DNA of 64,000 bases from Candidatus Aalborgicola bjergmarkensis (GTDB lineage: Bacteria; Pseudomonadota; Gammaproteobacteria; Burkholderiales; Burkholderiaceae_C): the NCBI GenBank assembly GCA_016708725.1, contig JADJFE010000037.1:34511-98510 (forward strand), written 5' to 3'. The translations under genes and the position numbers were made by a program. This document shows positions 1 through 9,780 of this stretch, piece after piece; the first letter of the stretch is position 1, and each line of letters begins with the position of its first letter. Below the pieces are notes generated by a model. The model saw nothing but the letters and a program-made list of their open reading frames with translations. It searched no databases and was not told the DNA's origin.

Positions 1-1283
1 GCAAGGTCGCTGTCCCGGATCGCGTGCGCAATCTGGTGCCCGATCCAGACCAGCATGGCATCCCCCGCCTCATGCCCCAGGGAGTCGTTGATGTGCTTGA
101 AACCATCCAGATCAAGCAAAAAAACGCTCAGATCCATGGTCTGGCCACGGCGCACCTGGGCGAAAACACGCTCCATGCTCTCCAGCAGATGGCGGCGATT
201 GCCAAGTCCGGTCAGCAAATCGGTACGCGCCTCGGACTTGAGCTGGTTTTCGGTCAGGCTGCGCTCCATGACCATGGCGTTAAGGGAAACTGCCAATACA
301 TCCAGTTCGTCCGTTCCCAGCACGGGCCATTTGGTGACGGGTGCATTCTCATCCTCGTTGGACTTGTCGGACTTGTCGGACTTGTCCGCACGGGCAAGGG
401 CCGCGAACAGCGACAGCCTGCGCAGAACCAAACCGTCGAGCAACAAGCCCACCAACAGGATGGCAATCAGGGACATGAGCGTACTGTTGAGCAGCAATAA
501 ATAACCTACTTGCGTGCTCTGGTCCGTGAGAGCCGGTTCCGCCGTGATTTTCAGATGAATCTCACTCTCCCCCACGCTATCGGGCAAGGTCTGGACACGC
601 TGGTTCACCTGGGTGTGCTTATCCGGTGAAAAAACCAGTTCATTCCCGATCACCTGTTCCAGAGCCGCAGTACTCTGATCGAGGTCTCTGACCAGCACCA
701 TCCAGCCTGCAATTTGTGGTCCGGCATCACTGCGGCGCACGGCCGCGTACGCAATCGCCAGGGCATGCCCATTGACCCAGCGCAGCAAATGCCGCCCTCG
801 CATCGGGGCGGGCAGCGGCACGTCCATGACGGCGCGTTGGGCCGCTTGCACCAGCGGGCTGTCGGCGCTCAACGTCTGTACCGACTCCCCCACCAGTTCC
901 ACGGCGGAGTGCAGGTGGGCTTGTGGGGTCAGGAAAATAACCTGTTCCACTTTCAGGTTGCGCAGGGCTGCGGCGGTGTAGTTGGTGCTCAGGTATTCGG
1001 CGTTGAAATGCTGCAAATGCGCAAAGGTGTCATTCCAGGTGGCGTTGTCATAAACCACCACATCCATGCCGCTAATCGACTGGGTTACCCCCAGCACGGC
1101 ACGATCCATGTGGGCCTGCGCCTCACGCTCCTCAAAGGCCGCCACATTACGCTCTACCAGGTAATCGGTGACTTCGTATCCGACCAGGCCCACTCCCGCC
1201 AGCAGACACCCCAGATACACCAGAATGCGCAGACGCAGACTCCAGGAACGTGTCAGGGTTCGGGATTGTGGGAGCATCTTCAT
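1..1283 (-). CDS. CHASE4-GGDEF diguanylate cyclase, cut by window edge
   Basis: The minus-strand reading frame opens with ATGAAGATG at 1283 (a second ATG lies at 1277) and runs off the left edge. It starts with a hydrophobic segment (LRILVYLGCLLAGVGLVGYE), then a periplasmic sensor of CHASE4 type with the usual W-N-D-T motif (YDNATWNDTF). A second membrane segment (LMSLIAILLVGLLL) follows, then a linker with a DKSDKSDKS repeat and the start of a GGDEF domain (TDLLTGLGNRR, FLLDLDGFKHIND). The catalytic GGDEF motif itself lies beyond the window. By family it is an inner-membrane enzyme making cyclic di-GMP in response to a periplasmic signal. The ligand is unknown. Confidence 0.8.
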   Translation of the reverse strand, partial: MKMLPQSRTLTRSWSLRLRILVYLGCLLAGVGLVGYEVTDYLVERNVAAFEEREAQAHMDRAVLGVTQSISGMDVVVYDNATWNDTFAHLQHFNAEYLSTNYTAAALRNLKVEQVIFLTPQAHLHSAVELVGESVQTLSADSPLVQAAQRAVMDVPLPAPMRGRHLLRWVNGHALAIAYAAVRRSDAGPQIAGWMVLVRDLDQSTAALEQVIGNELVFSPDKHTQVNQRVQTLPDSVGESEIHLKITAEPALTDQSTQVGYLLLLNSTLMSLIAILLVGLLLDGLVLRRLSLFAALARADKSDKSDKSNEDENAPVTKWPVLGTDELDVLAVSLNAMVMERSLTENQLKSEARTDLLTGLGNRRHLLESMERVFAQVRRGQTMDLSVFLLDLDGFKHINDSLGHEAGDAMLVWIGHQIAHAIRDSDL

Positions 1284-1366
1284 TCAGACCATCGCAACCA
1301 TTCTATAAAAAATATAGCGCATCCCGCACGTTCCATAAGGGGTAGAAGCGGATTTGTTAATATTCC

Positions 1367-2509
1367 CTAGCGTGTCAGCACCAGATTGTCACGGTGCAGC
1401 ATTTCAGGTTCGGCAGCATAACCCAAAAGCCTTTCAATTTCAGCGGAAGGCTTACGGCACAACAGCCGCGCTTCAGAGCTCGAATAATTCGCCAGACCGC
1501 GCGCAAACTCGGCGCCTGCGCCATCACGCACGGCAATCACGTCGCCACGCGAGAAATCCCCTTCCACCAGCACCATGCCGATGGGCAACAGGCTCTTGCC
1601 CTCCATGCGTACTTTCTGCTCGGCGCCAGCATCTACCACCACGGCGCCGCGCAACTGCAAATGGTCCGCCATCCATTGCTTGCGCGCCTGGTTTTTCTGG
1701 GTGGGTGCGACCAGCAAGGTGCCGATGGCCTCGCCTTGCGTCAGGCGAATCAGGGCATCCGGTTCACGCCCCCAGGCAATGACCGTCGAAGCGCCGGAAC
1801 CGGCTGCGCGCCGGGCGGCCAGAATCTTGGTCAGCATACCACCGCGCCCAATGCTCGACCCGGCACCTCCGGCCATGGCTTCCAGCGCCGGGTCACCCGC
1901 GCGCGCCTGTGTCACCAGTTGCGCTTGTATGTCTTTGCGTGGATCGGCGGTAAACAGCCCTTTTTGATCGGTCAGGATGACTAAAGCATCGGCTTCAACC
2001 AGATTGGCGACCAGCGCGCCCAGCGTGTCATTGTCGCCAAACTTGATTTCGTCGTTGACCACCGTATCGTTTTCGTTGATGACCGGCACCACCCCGAGTT
2101 TGAGCAAGGTCAGCAAGGTGGAACGCGCATTGAGGTAGCGCTCCCTATCGGCCAGGTCCGCATGGGTCAGCAACACCTGCGCACTGCCCAGGCCATTGGC
2201 CTTGAGCTTGGTTTCGTACATCTGCGCCAGCCCCATTTGCCCCACGGCAGCCGCCGCCTGCAACTCATGAACGGCCTTGGGTCGGCTGCTCCAGCCCAGG
2301 CGTTTCATACCTTCGGCAATGGCACCGCTGGAGACCATGATGACCTCGCGCCCGGTGCGCATCAGGTGCGCCATCTGCCGACACCATTCACCAATGGCGG
2401 CTTCATCCAGACCACGGCCATCGTTGGTCACCAGACTGGAGCCGACCTTGACCACCACCCGGCGCGCGTCACGCAACACATCGGACTCAGAACTTGAAAT
2501 TTGAACCAT
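1367..2509 (-). CDS. proB: Glutamate 5-kinase
   Basis: A 380-residue cytoplasmic enzyme that phosphorylates glutamate in the first step of proline synthesis. The N-terminal amino-acid-kinase domain shows RRVVVKVGSSLV at the start and the substrate region INENDTVV / FGDNDTLGALVA. A C-terminal PUA domain (from about residue 280, containing GDVIAVRDGAGAEFARGLANY) gives the full length typical of proteobacterial ProB. It is the last gene of the co-directional rplU-rpmA-obgE-proB series common in Burkholderiales, with 55 bp to obgE. Start chosen at MVQISSSESDVLRDAR. Confidence 0.96.
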   Translation of the reverse strand: MVQISSSESDVLRDARRVVVKVGSSLVTNDGRGLDEAAIGEWCRQMAHLMRTGREVIMVSSGAIAEGMKRLGWSSRPKAVHELQAAAAVGQMGLAQMYETKLKANGLGSAQVLLTHADLADRERYLNARSTLLTLLKLGVVPVINENDTVVNDEIKFGDNDTLGALVANLVEADALVILTDQKGLFTADPRKDIQAQLVTQARAGDPALEAMAGGAGSSIGRGGMLTKILAARRAAGSGASTVIAWGREPDALIRLTQGEAIGTLLVAPTQKNQARKQWMADHLQLRGAVVVDAGAEQKVRMEGKSLLPIGMVLVEGDFSRGDVIAVRDGAGAEFARGLANYSSSEARLLCRKPSAEIERLLGYAAEPEMLHRDNLVLTR

Positions 2510-2564
2510 ATTCGGCTACAGCCCCCGTAGAACGTGCGGATACCGCTATTATTCTTACAGCAAA

Positions 2565-3653
2565 TCAGACTTCGGGAAGATCGGGAAGATCGGAAATATC
2601 CACGAAACGCGGATCGGGTGCGACCGGGCCAGCTTCGACCAACTGCTGCGCCTGGATATGCCGGTAAACCGCCTGCACCAGCGGCTCACACCCCTCGCGC
2701 GTCAGGGCAGAAATCTCGAACACCGGGCCTTTGAACTTCAGACGCTTGACAAAATCCTTGACCAGAGCGGCGCGCTGCTCCAGCGGCACCATGTCGAGCT
2801 TGTTGAGCACCAGCCAACGTGGTTTTTCATAGAGCGCCTGGTCGTATTTTTTCAGCTCCTGCACAATCGCCCTGGCCTGGGCCACCGTGTCCACGCTGTC
2901 ATCAAACGGCGCCATATCAACGATGTGCAAGAGCAGCCGTGTACGCTGCAGATGGCGCAAGAACAGATGCCCCAGACCAGCGCCTTCGGCAGCACCCTCG
3001 ATCAATCCCGGCAAATCGGCCACCACAAAACTCTGTTCCGGAGCGATCCGCACCACGCCCAGGTTGGGGTGCAAGGTGGTAAAGGGATAATCCGCAATGC
3101 GTGGACGCGCGTTGGAGACGGCAGTGATGAAGGTCGATTTGCCCGCATTGGGCATACCCAGCAAACCGGCATCGGCCAGCACCTTGAGTTCGAGCTTGAG
3201 GTTTTTCTTCTCTCCCGGCCAGCCGGGTGTTTTTTGCCTTGGCGCACGGTTGATGGCGCTCTTGAAGCGCATATTGCCAAAGCCACCATCGCCGCCTTTG
3301 GCCAGGGTGATGGTTTCGCCTGGTTTCAGGAGTTCAAACAACACCTCGCCGGTTTCGGCATCCGAAATGATGGTGCCCACCGGCATTTTCAGGGTAATGT
3401 CATCCCCGGCTGCGCCGAACATGTCCGAACCCATGCCATGCTGGCCGCGCCTGGCTTCGTGGCGGCGGGAGAAACGGAAATCGACCAGGGTATTGAGGTT
3501 GGAGTCCGCCACCGCAAAGACATGCCCCCCGCGCCCCCCATCGCCCCCGTTGGGTCCGCCGAATTCCTTGTATTTTTCATGCCGGAACGAGACACAGCCG
3601 GCCCCGCCGTCCCCGGCCATGATGTCGATATAGGCCTCGTCCACAAACTTCAT
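2565..3653 (-). CDS. obgE: Obg-family GTPase ObgE/CgtA
   Basis: A 362-residue ribosome-associated GTPase involved in 50S assembly and stress control. The glycine-rich Obg domain occupies the first ~158 residues (MKFVDEAYIDIMAGDGGAGC, then repeated GGDGG motifs). The G domain follows with G1 GMPNAGKST, G3 DLPG and G4 NKLD. The C-terminal tail is short and ends in a DLPDLPEV repeat encoded by a 9-bp direct repeat. It lies downstream of rpmA in the conserved ribosomal-protein/GTPase order. Confidence 0.97.
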   Translation of the reverse strand: MKFVDEAYIDIMAGDGGAGCVSFRHEKYKEFGGPNGGDGGRGGHVFAVADSNLNTLVDFRFSRRHEARRGQHGMGSDMFGAAGDDITLKMPVGTIISDAETGEVLFELLKPGETITLAKGGDGGFGNMRFKSAINRAPRQKTPGWPGEKKNLKLELKVLADAGLLGMPNAGKSTFITAVSNARPRIADYPFTTLHPNLGVVRIAPEQSFVVADLPGLIEGAAEGAGLGHLFLRHLQRTRLLLHIVDMAPFDDSVDTVAQARAIVQELKKYDQALYEKPRWLVLNKLDMVPLEQRAALVKDFVKRLKFKGPVFEISALTREGCEPLVQAVYRHIQAQQLVEAGPVAPDPRFVDISDLPDLPEV

Positions 3654-3765
3654 TCAGGTGTCTCTGGTGCGCCTTTGGCAGGCTTTGGAAACGAAAAACC
3701 CCACGCTTGCGGCGCAGGGTTCGTGGGTGTTGCGGGTGAAAAGTGTGAAAAGCGTCTACGGCCAA

Positions 3766-4038
3766 TCAGGCAGCGGACGCGCCCACAGCAGTCACGTTTA
3801 CCATATGCTTGTTCAACGCACCCTTGAAGCCAAACGCCACGTTGCCGTCGGCCAGTGCAAACAAGGTGTGGTCCCGGCCCACGCCCACGTTGGTTCCAGG
3901 GTGAAGCTTGGTGCCGCGCTGGCGCACGATGATCGCACCGGCCTTGACCAGTTCGCCACCATAGACCTTCACACCCAGCATCTTGGGCTTGGAATCGCGC
4001 CCGTTTCGCGTAGAGCCGCCGCCTTTTTTATGTGCCAT
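3766..4038 (-). CDS. rpmA: 50S ribosomal protein L27
   Basis: A 90-residue protein starting MAHKKGGGSTRNGRDSKPK, the classic L27 N-terminus whose tail reaches toward the peptidyl-transferase centre. It has standard length with no cleavable N-terminal extension, since glycine/serine-rich residues follow MAHKK directly. It is 31 bp downstream of rplU, forming the usual L21-L27 pair with obgE following. Confidence 0.97.
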   Translation of the reverse strand: MAHKKGGGSTRNGRDSKPKMLGVKVYGGELVKAGAIIVRQRGTKLHPGTNVGVGRDHTLFALADGNVAFGFKGALNKHMVNVTAVGASAA

Positions 4039-4069
4039 GACTAATTTCCCCTATTTCTTGCTCGCTACA

Positions 4070-4381
4070 TCAGGCGTTGATTGCGCCAACCAGCAGCTCG
4101 GTGAACTGCTGACGATGCCCCTGGCGTTTCTGGTAATGCTTGCGTCGGCGCATCTTGAAAATACGCACTTTATCGTGCTTGCCATGCGCCAGGACGGTGA
4201 CTGTCACGGTTGCACCGGACACCAAGGGTGTGCCGACCTTGAGTTCGGCGCCGCTACCGACGGCCAGAACCTGGTCAATCACAATCTCCTGGCCCACGTC
4301 CGCAGCAATCTGTTCTACTTTAATTTTTTCGCCACTGGCAACCCTATACTGCTTGCCACCGGTTTTTATGACCGCGTACAT
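4070..4381 (-). CDS. rplU: 50S ribosomal protein L21
   Basis: A 103-residue L21 (MYAVIKTGGKQYRVASGEK ... KMRRRKHYQKRQGHRQQFTEL). The start at 4381 matches the family N-terminus. A longer in-frame extension exists upstream but would overlap the divergent regulator gene and has no L21 homology. It is first in the rplU-rpmA-obgE-proB series. The 138-bp gap to the divergent gene at 4520 must hold both promoters, but no promoter motif is clear enough to call. Confidence 0.97.
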   Translation of the reverse strand: MYAVIKTGGKQYRVASGEKIKVEQIAADVGQEIVIDQVLAVGSGAELKVGTPLVSGATVTVTVLAHGKHDKVRIFKMRRRKHYQKRQGHRQQFTELLVGAINA

Positions 4382-4519
4382 ACTGACCTCTTCCATAATC
4401 ACTTCCGCAAACCAATTTTGCGGAACCGGCGAGTATAACAGCGCCAAGCGCGCCACAACTTGGTATCCTCCGCAGTTCAGTAGTCGCACCCAACACTTTG
4501 CACCCATCCTGCATCCAAT

Positions 4520-5233
4520 ATGAAACCTGAACCCGATCCAACGCCCGCCAGCAAACGCCGTGACAAGGGCGCGTTGACGCGCAACGAGCGCAAAGACATC
4601 AGTCGCGGCATTTTTTTGCAAGCCGCCCTGGCATTGATTGGCTCCGGGCGCAGTTTCACCAGTCTGGCCATCCGGGAAATAGCCCGTGGCGCCAATATGG
4701 TGCCCAACGCCTTTTACCGGCACTTTCGCAATACCGACGAACTGGGTCTGGCACTGGTGGAAGAAATGGGCATCACCCTGCGCCGCCTCCTGCGCGAAGC
4801 ACGCCAATCCGACCAGACACAAAAGAATATTGTGCGCCGTTCGGTCAAGATCTACTACCAGTACGTCATGCAAAACCGCCTGCTGTTCCTGTTCATCTCC
4901 AGCGAACGTTACGGTGGCAGCCGAGCACTGCGCCTGGCGATTCGCAACGAAGTCAACCATTTCACACGCGAAATGGCGCAAGACCTGCGGCTGCTGGGCG
5001 GCTACAAGGACCTCTCCACCCAGAACCTGGAGATGGTCTGCGGCCTGATCGTGACCACCATGCTGGCGGCCGCGCCCGAAATCCTGGACCTGCCTCCAGG
5101 GCACTCCGTACTGGAAGCAGAGATGACCAATAATTTTGTGCGCCAGTTGCAAGTGATCCTGCTGGGCGCCGGAGCCTGGAAAAACAATAACCACCCGCCA
5201 GCCACTCCCACACCCATACCCACGGACTTATGA
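4520..5233 (+). CDS. TetR-family regulator, FabR-like
   Basis: A 237-residue protein with an N-terminal helix-turn-helix (LAIREIARGANMVPNAFYRHF) followed by DELGLALVEEMGITLRRLLREAR. This wording closely matches FabR, the repressor of unsaturated fatty acid synthesis. The rest is an all-helical ligand domain. It has a basic, proline-rich N-terminal extension and a PPATPTPIPTDL tail. It is divergent from rplU and overlaps xerD by 4 bp, so the two are probably translationally coupled. FabR-type function is an inference from sequence wording only; another fatty-acid or stress ligand is possible. Confidence 0.75.
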   Translation: MKPEPDPTPASKRRDKGALTRNERKDISRGIFLQAALALIGSGRSFTSLAIREIARGANMVPNAFYRHFRNTDELGLALVEEMGITLRRLLREARQSDQTQKNIVRRSVKIYYQYVMQNRLLFLFISSERYGGSRALRLAIRNEVNHFTREMAQDLRLLGGYKDLSTQNLEMVCGLIVTTMLAAAPEILDLPPGHSVLEAEMTNNFVRQLQVILLGAGAWKNNNHPPATPTPIPTDL

Positions 5234-6147
5234 AAAAACCTGTTGACACCAGCCCATGCAGCATCGACACCTTTATCGACGCGCTATGGCTGGAAGAGGG
5301 TTTATCGAAAAACACCCTGGAAGCCTACCGCCGCGATCTGACCCTGTACGCCACCTGGCTCAAAACCCAGGCGCGGCCTCTGCTGGAGCACAGCACCGAG
5401 CTGGATTTGCAGGCCTATTTTGCCGCCCAGCACGCCAAGACCAAGGCCAGCACCGCCAACCGCCGCCTGACGGTGTTCAAACGCTACTTCCGCTGGGCCT
5501 TGCGCGAGGGCCTGGTGAGAGCCGATCCGTGTCTGAAATTGCAATCGGCCAAGCAAGCCTTGCGCGTGCCCAAAACCCTGTCCGAGCGCCAAGTGGAAGC
5601 CCTGCTGGCAGCACCCGACACCAGCACCGCCCTGGGCGTGCGCGACCGCACCATGCTGGAACTGATGTACGCCAGCGGCCTGCGCGTCAGCGAACTGGTG
5701 ACACTCAAGACTTTCAACATCAGCCTGGCCGACAACGTGCTGCGCGTCGTGGGCAAAGGAGCCAAGGAGCGGCTGGTGCCGTTTGGCGAGATTGCCAGCG
5801 AATGGCTGCTGCGCTACCTGACACATACACGCGCCGAGTTGCTCTCTGGCAAGCAAACCGATGATTTATTCGTCACCGTGCGCGGCGCCACGGCAGGTGA
5901 GGCCATGACGCGCGTCATGTTCTGGATGGTGGTCAAAAAGTATGCCCTGACCGCCGGCATCCGGGTTCCGCTGTCACCCCACACGCTACGCCATGCATTT
6001 GCCACCCACTTGCTCAACCACGGCGCAGACCTGCGCGCCGTGCAGCTGCTGCTGGGACACGCCGACATCTCCACCACCACCATCTACACCCACATCGCCC
6101 GCGAGCGCTTGGCGCAGTTACACGCACGCCACCACCCGCGTGGCTGA
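5230..6147 (+). CDS. xerD: Tyrosine recombinase XerD
   Basis: A 305-residue site-specific recombinase resolving chromosome dimers at dif with XerC. The N-terminal SAM-like core-binding domain (IDTFIDALWLEEGLSKNTLEAYRRDL) is followed by the catalytic domain. That domain shows the family's catalytic Arg (YASGLRVSEL), the Lys in GKGAKERLVPFG, HTLRHAFATH, LLGHADIS and the nucleophile Tyr in TTTIYTHI. Length is typical of XerD. The gene starts inside the end of the preceding regulator gene. Confidence 0.93.
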   Translation: MKKPVDTSPCSIDTFIDALWLEEGLSKNTLEAYRRDLTLYATWLKTQARPLLEHSTELDLQAYFAAQHAKTKASTANRRLTVFKRYFRWALREGLVRADPCLKLQSAKQALRVPKTLSERQVEALLAAPDTSTALGVRDRTMLELMYASGLRVSELVTLKTFNISLADNVLRVVGKGAKERLVPFGEIASEWLLRYLTHTRAELLSGKQTDDLFVTVRGATAGEAMTRVMFWMVVKKYALTAGIRVPLSPHTLRHAFATHLLNHGADLRAVQLLLGHADISTTTIYTHIARERLAQLHARHHPRG

Positions 6148-6234
6148 GGGCCAAGGCAGAAGGAGGCTGTGAGGCATTGCCTGAAGCATAATCAGGCTGT
6201 AGCGTACGTGGACCGTGCGGGAAGCGCTATTAAA

Positions 6235-9200
6235 TTATGAATCCATCATCGATTGACTATTTTTAGCCCTCACGCTCCAGGGAGTGGCTGAAAACTCGTC
6301 GTACCAGGCTTTGAAATCACGACCTCGCAGGGGCTTGGCAATCAGATACCCCTGTATTTCGTCGCAACCCAATTCGCGCAGAACCTTGAGTTCTTCGACA
6401 TACTCCACGCCCTCGGCGACGACACGCAAGCCCAGGGTTTTGCCCAGGCTGACGATGGCACGGGTAATAGCCATGTCTGCCGGATCATGCAGCATGTCGC
6501 GCACAAAACTACGGTCGATTTTCAGCTTGTCGAATGGCAGGCGGTTGAGGTAGCTCAGGCTCGAATATCCGGTACCAAAATCGTCGAGGGACAAACGCAC
6601 ACCCAGCGCCTTGAGTTGTTGTATATCGCTCAGATTGCGTTCGCTTTCGGTCATCATCAGCGATTCTGTCAATTCCAACTGTAAGAACTCCGAGGGCACG
6701 CCACTCTCGGTCAGCACGGCACGCACGGTATCGACAAAATCACCTCGGCGAAACTGCACCGCCGAGACGTTCACCGCAATGGGTAACCGCGCCAGCCCTT
6801 CCTGAATCCAGCGCTGTTGCAGCCGACAGGCCTCGACCAAAGCCCAGCGGCCAAAATCATGGATCAGGCCGTTTTCCTCGGCTATGGGTATGAACTTGGT
6901 CGGGGGAATCGTACCCAAATCTGGCTGGTGCCAGCGCAGCAATGCTTCAACCGAGACGACCCGGCCACTCTGGATGTCGATGATCGGTTGAACATGCAGT
7001 TCCATTTCGTTGTTATTCAGCGCCTGCAGCAGATGCGTTTCGGTATTCAGCCGGTCAACCGCGCTACGGTTCATTTCGGCACTAAAGAACTGGAAGTTGT
7101 TGCGGCCACTGGACTTTGCCGAGTACATGGCAACGTCCGCATTGCGCATCAGACCCACCATATCTTGCGCGTCATCCGGATAGATGGCAATGCCCACGCT
7201 ACAGGAGATGTGCAGAGCAACGTCACCGATATGATGCGTTCGCAGGACATGGGGAATCAGGCGCCGTTCGACAACCTGGGCTACTTCCTGAACATTCTCA
7301 ACAGCATTCAAGATTACAACAAACTCATCGCCTCCCTGACGGCAGACCGTATCGCCGGCACGCACGGACTCAGTCAGGCGTTGCGCCACAGACTGCAACA
7401 GGCCATCCCCTACGTGGTGCCCCATTGAATCGTTAATGTTCTTGAAACGATCCAGATCGATGTATAGCAGAGCGACCCGCTCCTGATGACGTTCGGCTTG
7501 CTGCAGCGACATGCGTAAACGTTCATCAAATAGCAGACGGTTGGGTAGACCCGTCAAAGCATCGTGATGGGCCAGGTGACGGATTTTTTCCTCCTGCTCC
7601 TTGCGCTCGCTGATATCCACGAACAGTGCAATCAAGTGGCTGGTGTCGCCCTGTTCATCGCGAACGGTATTAAGCACCAGCCATTGCGGGGCAACACTGC
7701 CATTTTTCTTCCTGAGAACGTATTCTCCTTGCCACGATCCCTTTTCGGCCACGCGCTGGACGAAACTGGCCGGATGCTCGCTGCCCGTCTCTTGACTTTG
7801 CAAAAAATCTGGATCACGTCCGATCAATTCTTCAATGCGATAACCAGTGACTCGCACCAGAGCTGCATTGGCGAGCAGGATGGTGTTTTTATGATCAAGC
7901 ACCAGGATGCTCTCCGAGGTCGCCTCAAAGATGGTTGCCCACAGTCGCAAACGCGCCTCAAGACGTTTGATGCTATTGATCGGGGCAAAGGTGGTGAGAA
8001 CTGCATCCTGCCCTTGATAGCGCAGTCGACTGGCTGACAGCAGTGCCCAGGACGGACCGCGTGGCCCTTGCCAAAGTACCTCGAACTCTTGTGCTGCGCC
8101 TTCGTCTGCCAGACGCTGAAAAAAGCGTGCACGAGTCCCACGATCCAGCCCGGTGCCCCACGGATCATCACGCCCCGGGTCCACCCAGGCCGTCGCCGGA
8201 GCATTGGTATGCAACAAATGGTGCTTGGGAACACTGGTCACTAACAGCGGAATCGGAATGGCCTCCAACAACTCCTGCTGTGCAGCACTTGCACGCGCCT
8301 GAGCGGTCAGCTCCTGCTGGATCAAACGTTCACGATCCAGACGTTCCAGCATGGTATTAAAACCGGTCACCAGTTGACCGATTTCGTCACCGCTTTGCCA
8401 TTTAGCCCGCAAACTGTAATCGTTCGTCTCCTGTACACGATCTGCTACCTGTGCCAGTCTTCGTAGCGGAACTGAAATTTGCCGGGCAACCAGAAAGACC
8501 AGGAAAAGAATGATTGCCAGCAAGGACGCTGCCATTCCAAGGTGTAACCACATGCGCTGGAACAAGTTGGCAACCCTCGCCTGTAACAACGCATCAAGAC
8601 TGTTCGCCGTAGCATTCCATGCTTCCTGCGTTGCCACCAAAGCTTCGCCACGAACAGCCAGTATCTCACCAGTTCCCCACACATCTAACTGGGACAATGC
8701 ATGCAAGGCAGCCAACAATCGCTCCCGCGTCGGATCGAGTTGTGTGACCAGGGTTTTTGCCGCGTTGCCAGCATACGCCGCGCGATAGTCCAGTTCTATG
8801 CTTTCTTGCAAGGCAGCGAGCTTGCCCTGGGCAAGCAGAAAGGCGGTCACGTCACCGCTGTCCGAAACATGGCCATAATTTCTCAACTGGTCCAGCAGCT
8901 CAGGAAAGCGCAGCACCGTCAGGGACATCGTGTAATAACTGTCAAGGTCCGGGTCAAGAATCAGGTTCGACTGGTCGCCGATGCGCGACAGCAAGGTACG
9001 TCCGGCAAGAAAGGCTTGTTGACTGGCCGCCTTTTTGTCGTGGCTGGTGGCGATTGCTGCCAGTGCATGTTCAAAAATTGCGGCCAGCTCCCGCGTGTCC
9101 ATTTCCTGCCCATGCATCTCCTCGGCCTTGCGCACCGCGTCGCGCACGGACACCAGCCTGGACGGGTCCTGGTCATCCTGAACCGCAGTCGTGGCCACCA

Positions 9201-9384
9201 AAGCCTCATGAATGCTTGCAATGTAGGCGTTGCCGCTTAACTCCTTGCGGGCAAAATCAATGCTTATGAACTTCTCTTCGATAAGAATGGCCGTGATGAA
9301 TATCACTGCAGTCAAATCGAGCAGATAGATCAACAACAGTTTGCGCGAAACAGAAAGTCGCCCGATCAGTGTAGAAATCTTCAT
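6235..9384 (-). CDS. HAMP-PAS-GGDEF-EAL cyclic-di-GMP protein
   Basis: A long membrane signalling protein of about 1050 residues. It has an N-terminal membrane helix, a large helical periplasmic sensor, a second membrane helix and a HAMP region (VADRVQETNDYSLRAKW). Two PAS-type segments follow (the second: ATSESILVLDHKNTILLAN), then a GGDEF domain with an intact RQGGDEF motif and an EAL domain with EALLRW and DDFGTGYSSL. Both catalytic motifs look intact, so it may make and degrade cyclic di-GMP. Start chosen at the ATG giving MKISTLIG; a TTG 15 bp upstream is less likely. A 'gtgcgggaagcgctatta' repeat lies just beyond the stop. Confidence 0.9.
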   Translation of the reverse strand: MKISTLIGRLSVSRKLLLIYLLDLTAVIFITAILIEEKFISIDFARKELSGNAYIASIHEALVATTAVQDDQDPSRLVSVRDAVRKAEEMHGQEMDTRELAAIFEHALAAIATSHDKKAASQQAFLAGRTLLSRIGDQSNLILDPDLDSYYTMSLTVLRFPELLDQLRNYGHVSDSGDVTAFLLAQGKLAALQESIELDYRAAYAGNAAKTLVTQLDPTRERLLAALHALSQLDVWGTGEILAVRGEALVATQEAWNATANSLDALLQARVANLFQRMWLHLGMAASLLAIILFLVFLVARQISVPLRRLAQVADRVQETNDYSLRAKWQSGDEIGQLVTGFNTMLERLDRERLIQQELTAQARASAAQQELLEAIPIPLLVTSVPKHHLLHTNAPATAWVDPGRDDPWGTGLDRGTRARFFQRLADEGAAQEFEVLWQGPRGPSWALLSASRLRYQGQDAVLTTFAPINSIKRLEARLRLWATIFEATSESILVLDHKNTILLANAALVRVTGYRIEELIGRDPDFLQSQETGSEHPASFVQRVAEKGSWQGEYVLRKKNGSVAPQWLVLNTVRDEQGDTSHLIALFVDISERKEQEEKIRHLAHHDALTGLPNRLLFDERLRMSLQQAERHQERVALLYIDLDRFKNINDSMGHHVGDGLLQSVAQRLTESVRAGDTVCRQGGDEFVVILNAVENVQEVAQVVERRLIPHVLRTHHIGDVALHISCSVGIAIYPDDAQDMVGLMRNADVAMYSAKSSGRNNFQFFSAEMNRSAVDRLNTETHLLQALNNNEMELHVQPIIDIQSGRVVSVEALLRWHQPDLGTIPPTKFIPIAEENGLIHDFGRWALVEACRLQQRWIQEGLARLPIAVNVSAVQFRRGDFVDTVRAVLTESGVPSEFLQLELTESLMMTESERNLSDIQQLKALGVRLSLDDFGTGYSSLSYLNRLPFDKLKIDRSFVRDMLHDPADMAITRAIVSLGKTLGLRVVAEGVEYVEELKVLRELGCDEIQGYLIAKPLRGRDFKAWYDEFSATPWSVRAKNSQSMMDS

Positions 9385-9522
9385 GACCGGATACAGCAAT
9401 TTTCATACCGACCAAGACTGGCGCGTGCATCGCACCAAGTCTGTGCATTTTGATCCGATCACTGAGGGCGATTCATTGCAGAAATTACAATGACCTGCTT
9501 TGATAATTGATCAAAAAAATCC

Positions 9523-9777
9523 ATGCACAGCATACGATTCAACCGTCCGGTAATCCTCACCTGCCATGCTGTCAAGCGCATGGGTGAGCGCAACATTACG
9601 CAAGATGAATTGCTGGCTGTGATTGACACAGGGGACACCCGTTTTAAGGACGCAACCCACCTGTGGGCCTACAAGCACCTGGATGGACGCTCCGATAACC
9701 TGATTTGCGCCGTCCTGGTGCTGGAAACGGTGGTCGTGGTCAAGACCGTGATGCACACATTTACCTTGGAGGCATAA
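9523..9777 (+). CDS. DUF4258 small protein, toxin-like
   Basis: An 84-residue protein (HAVKRMGERNITQDELLAVI ... VVVVKTVMHTFTLEA) resembling DUF4258/RelE-like toxins, which begin with an H-A-x-x-R-M motif and end in a hydrophobic strand. It is followed 3 bp later by a DUF2283 gene, a pairing seen repeatedly in bacterial genomes and usually treated as a toxin-antitoxin-like module. No catalytic proof is visible. Confidence 0.7.
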   Translation: MHSIRFNRPVILTCHAVKRMGERNITQDELLAVIDTGDTRFKDATHLWAYKHLDGRSDNLICAVLVLETVVVVKTVMHTFTLEA

Positions 9778-9780
9778 ACC

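Noticed and set aside
355..395. 9-bp repeats encoding DKSDKSDKS, and similar KSAKSAKS and PEKPEKPE tracts
   Set aside because: Simple in-frame coding slippage repeats in linkers; not evidence of a special system.
2658..3827. Long plus-strand frame (389 codons) opposite obgE
   Set aside because: It is antisense to obgE and rpmA, shows no family motifs and has the composition of a shadow frame.
4382..5194. Minus-strand extension of the rplU frame
   Set aside because: It would add 271 residues antisense to the FabR-like gene. L21 proteins are ~103 residues and start MYAVIKTGGKQYRV.
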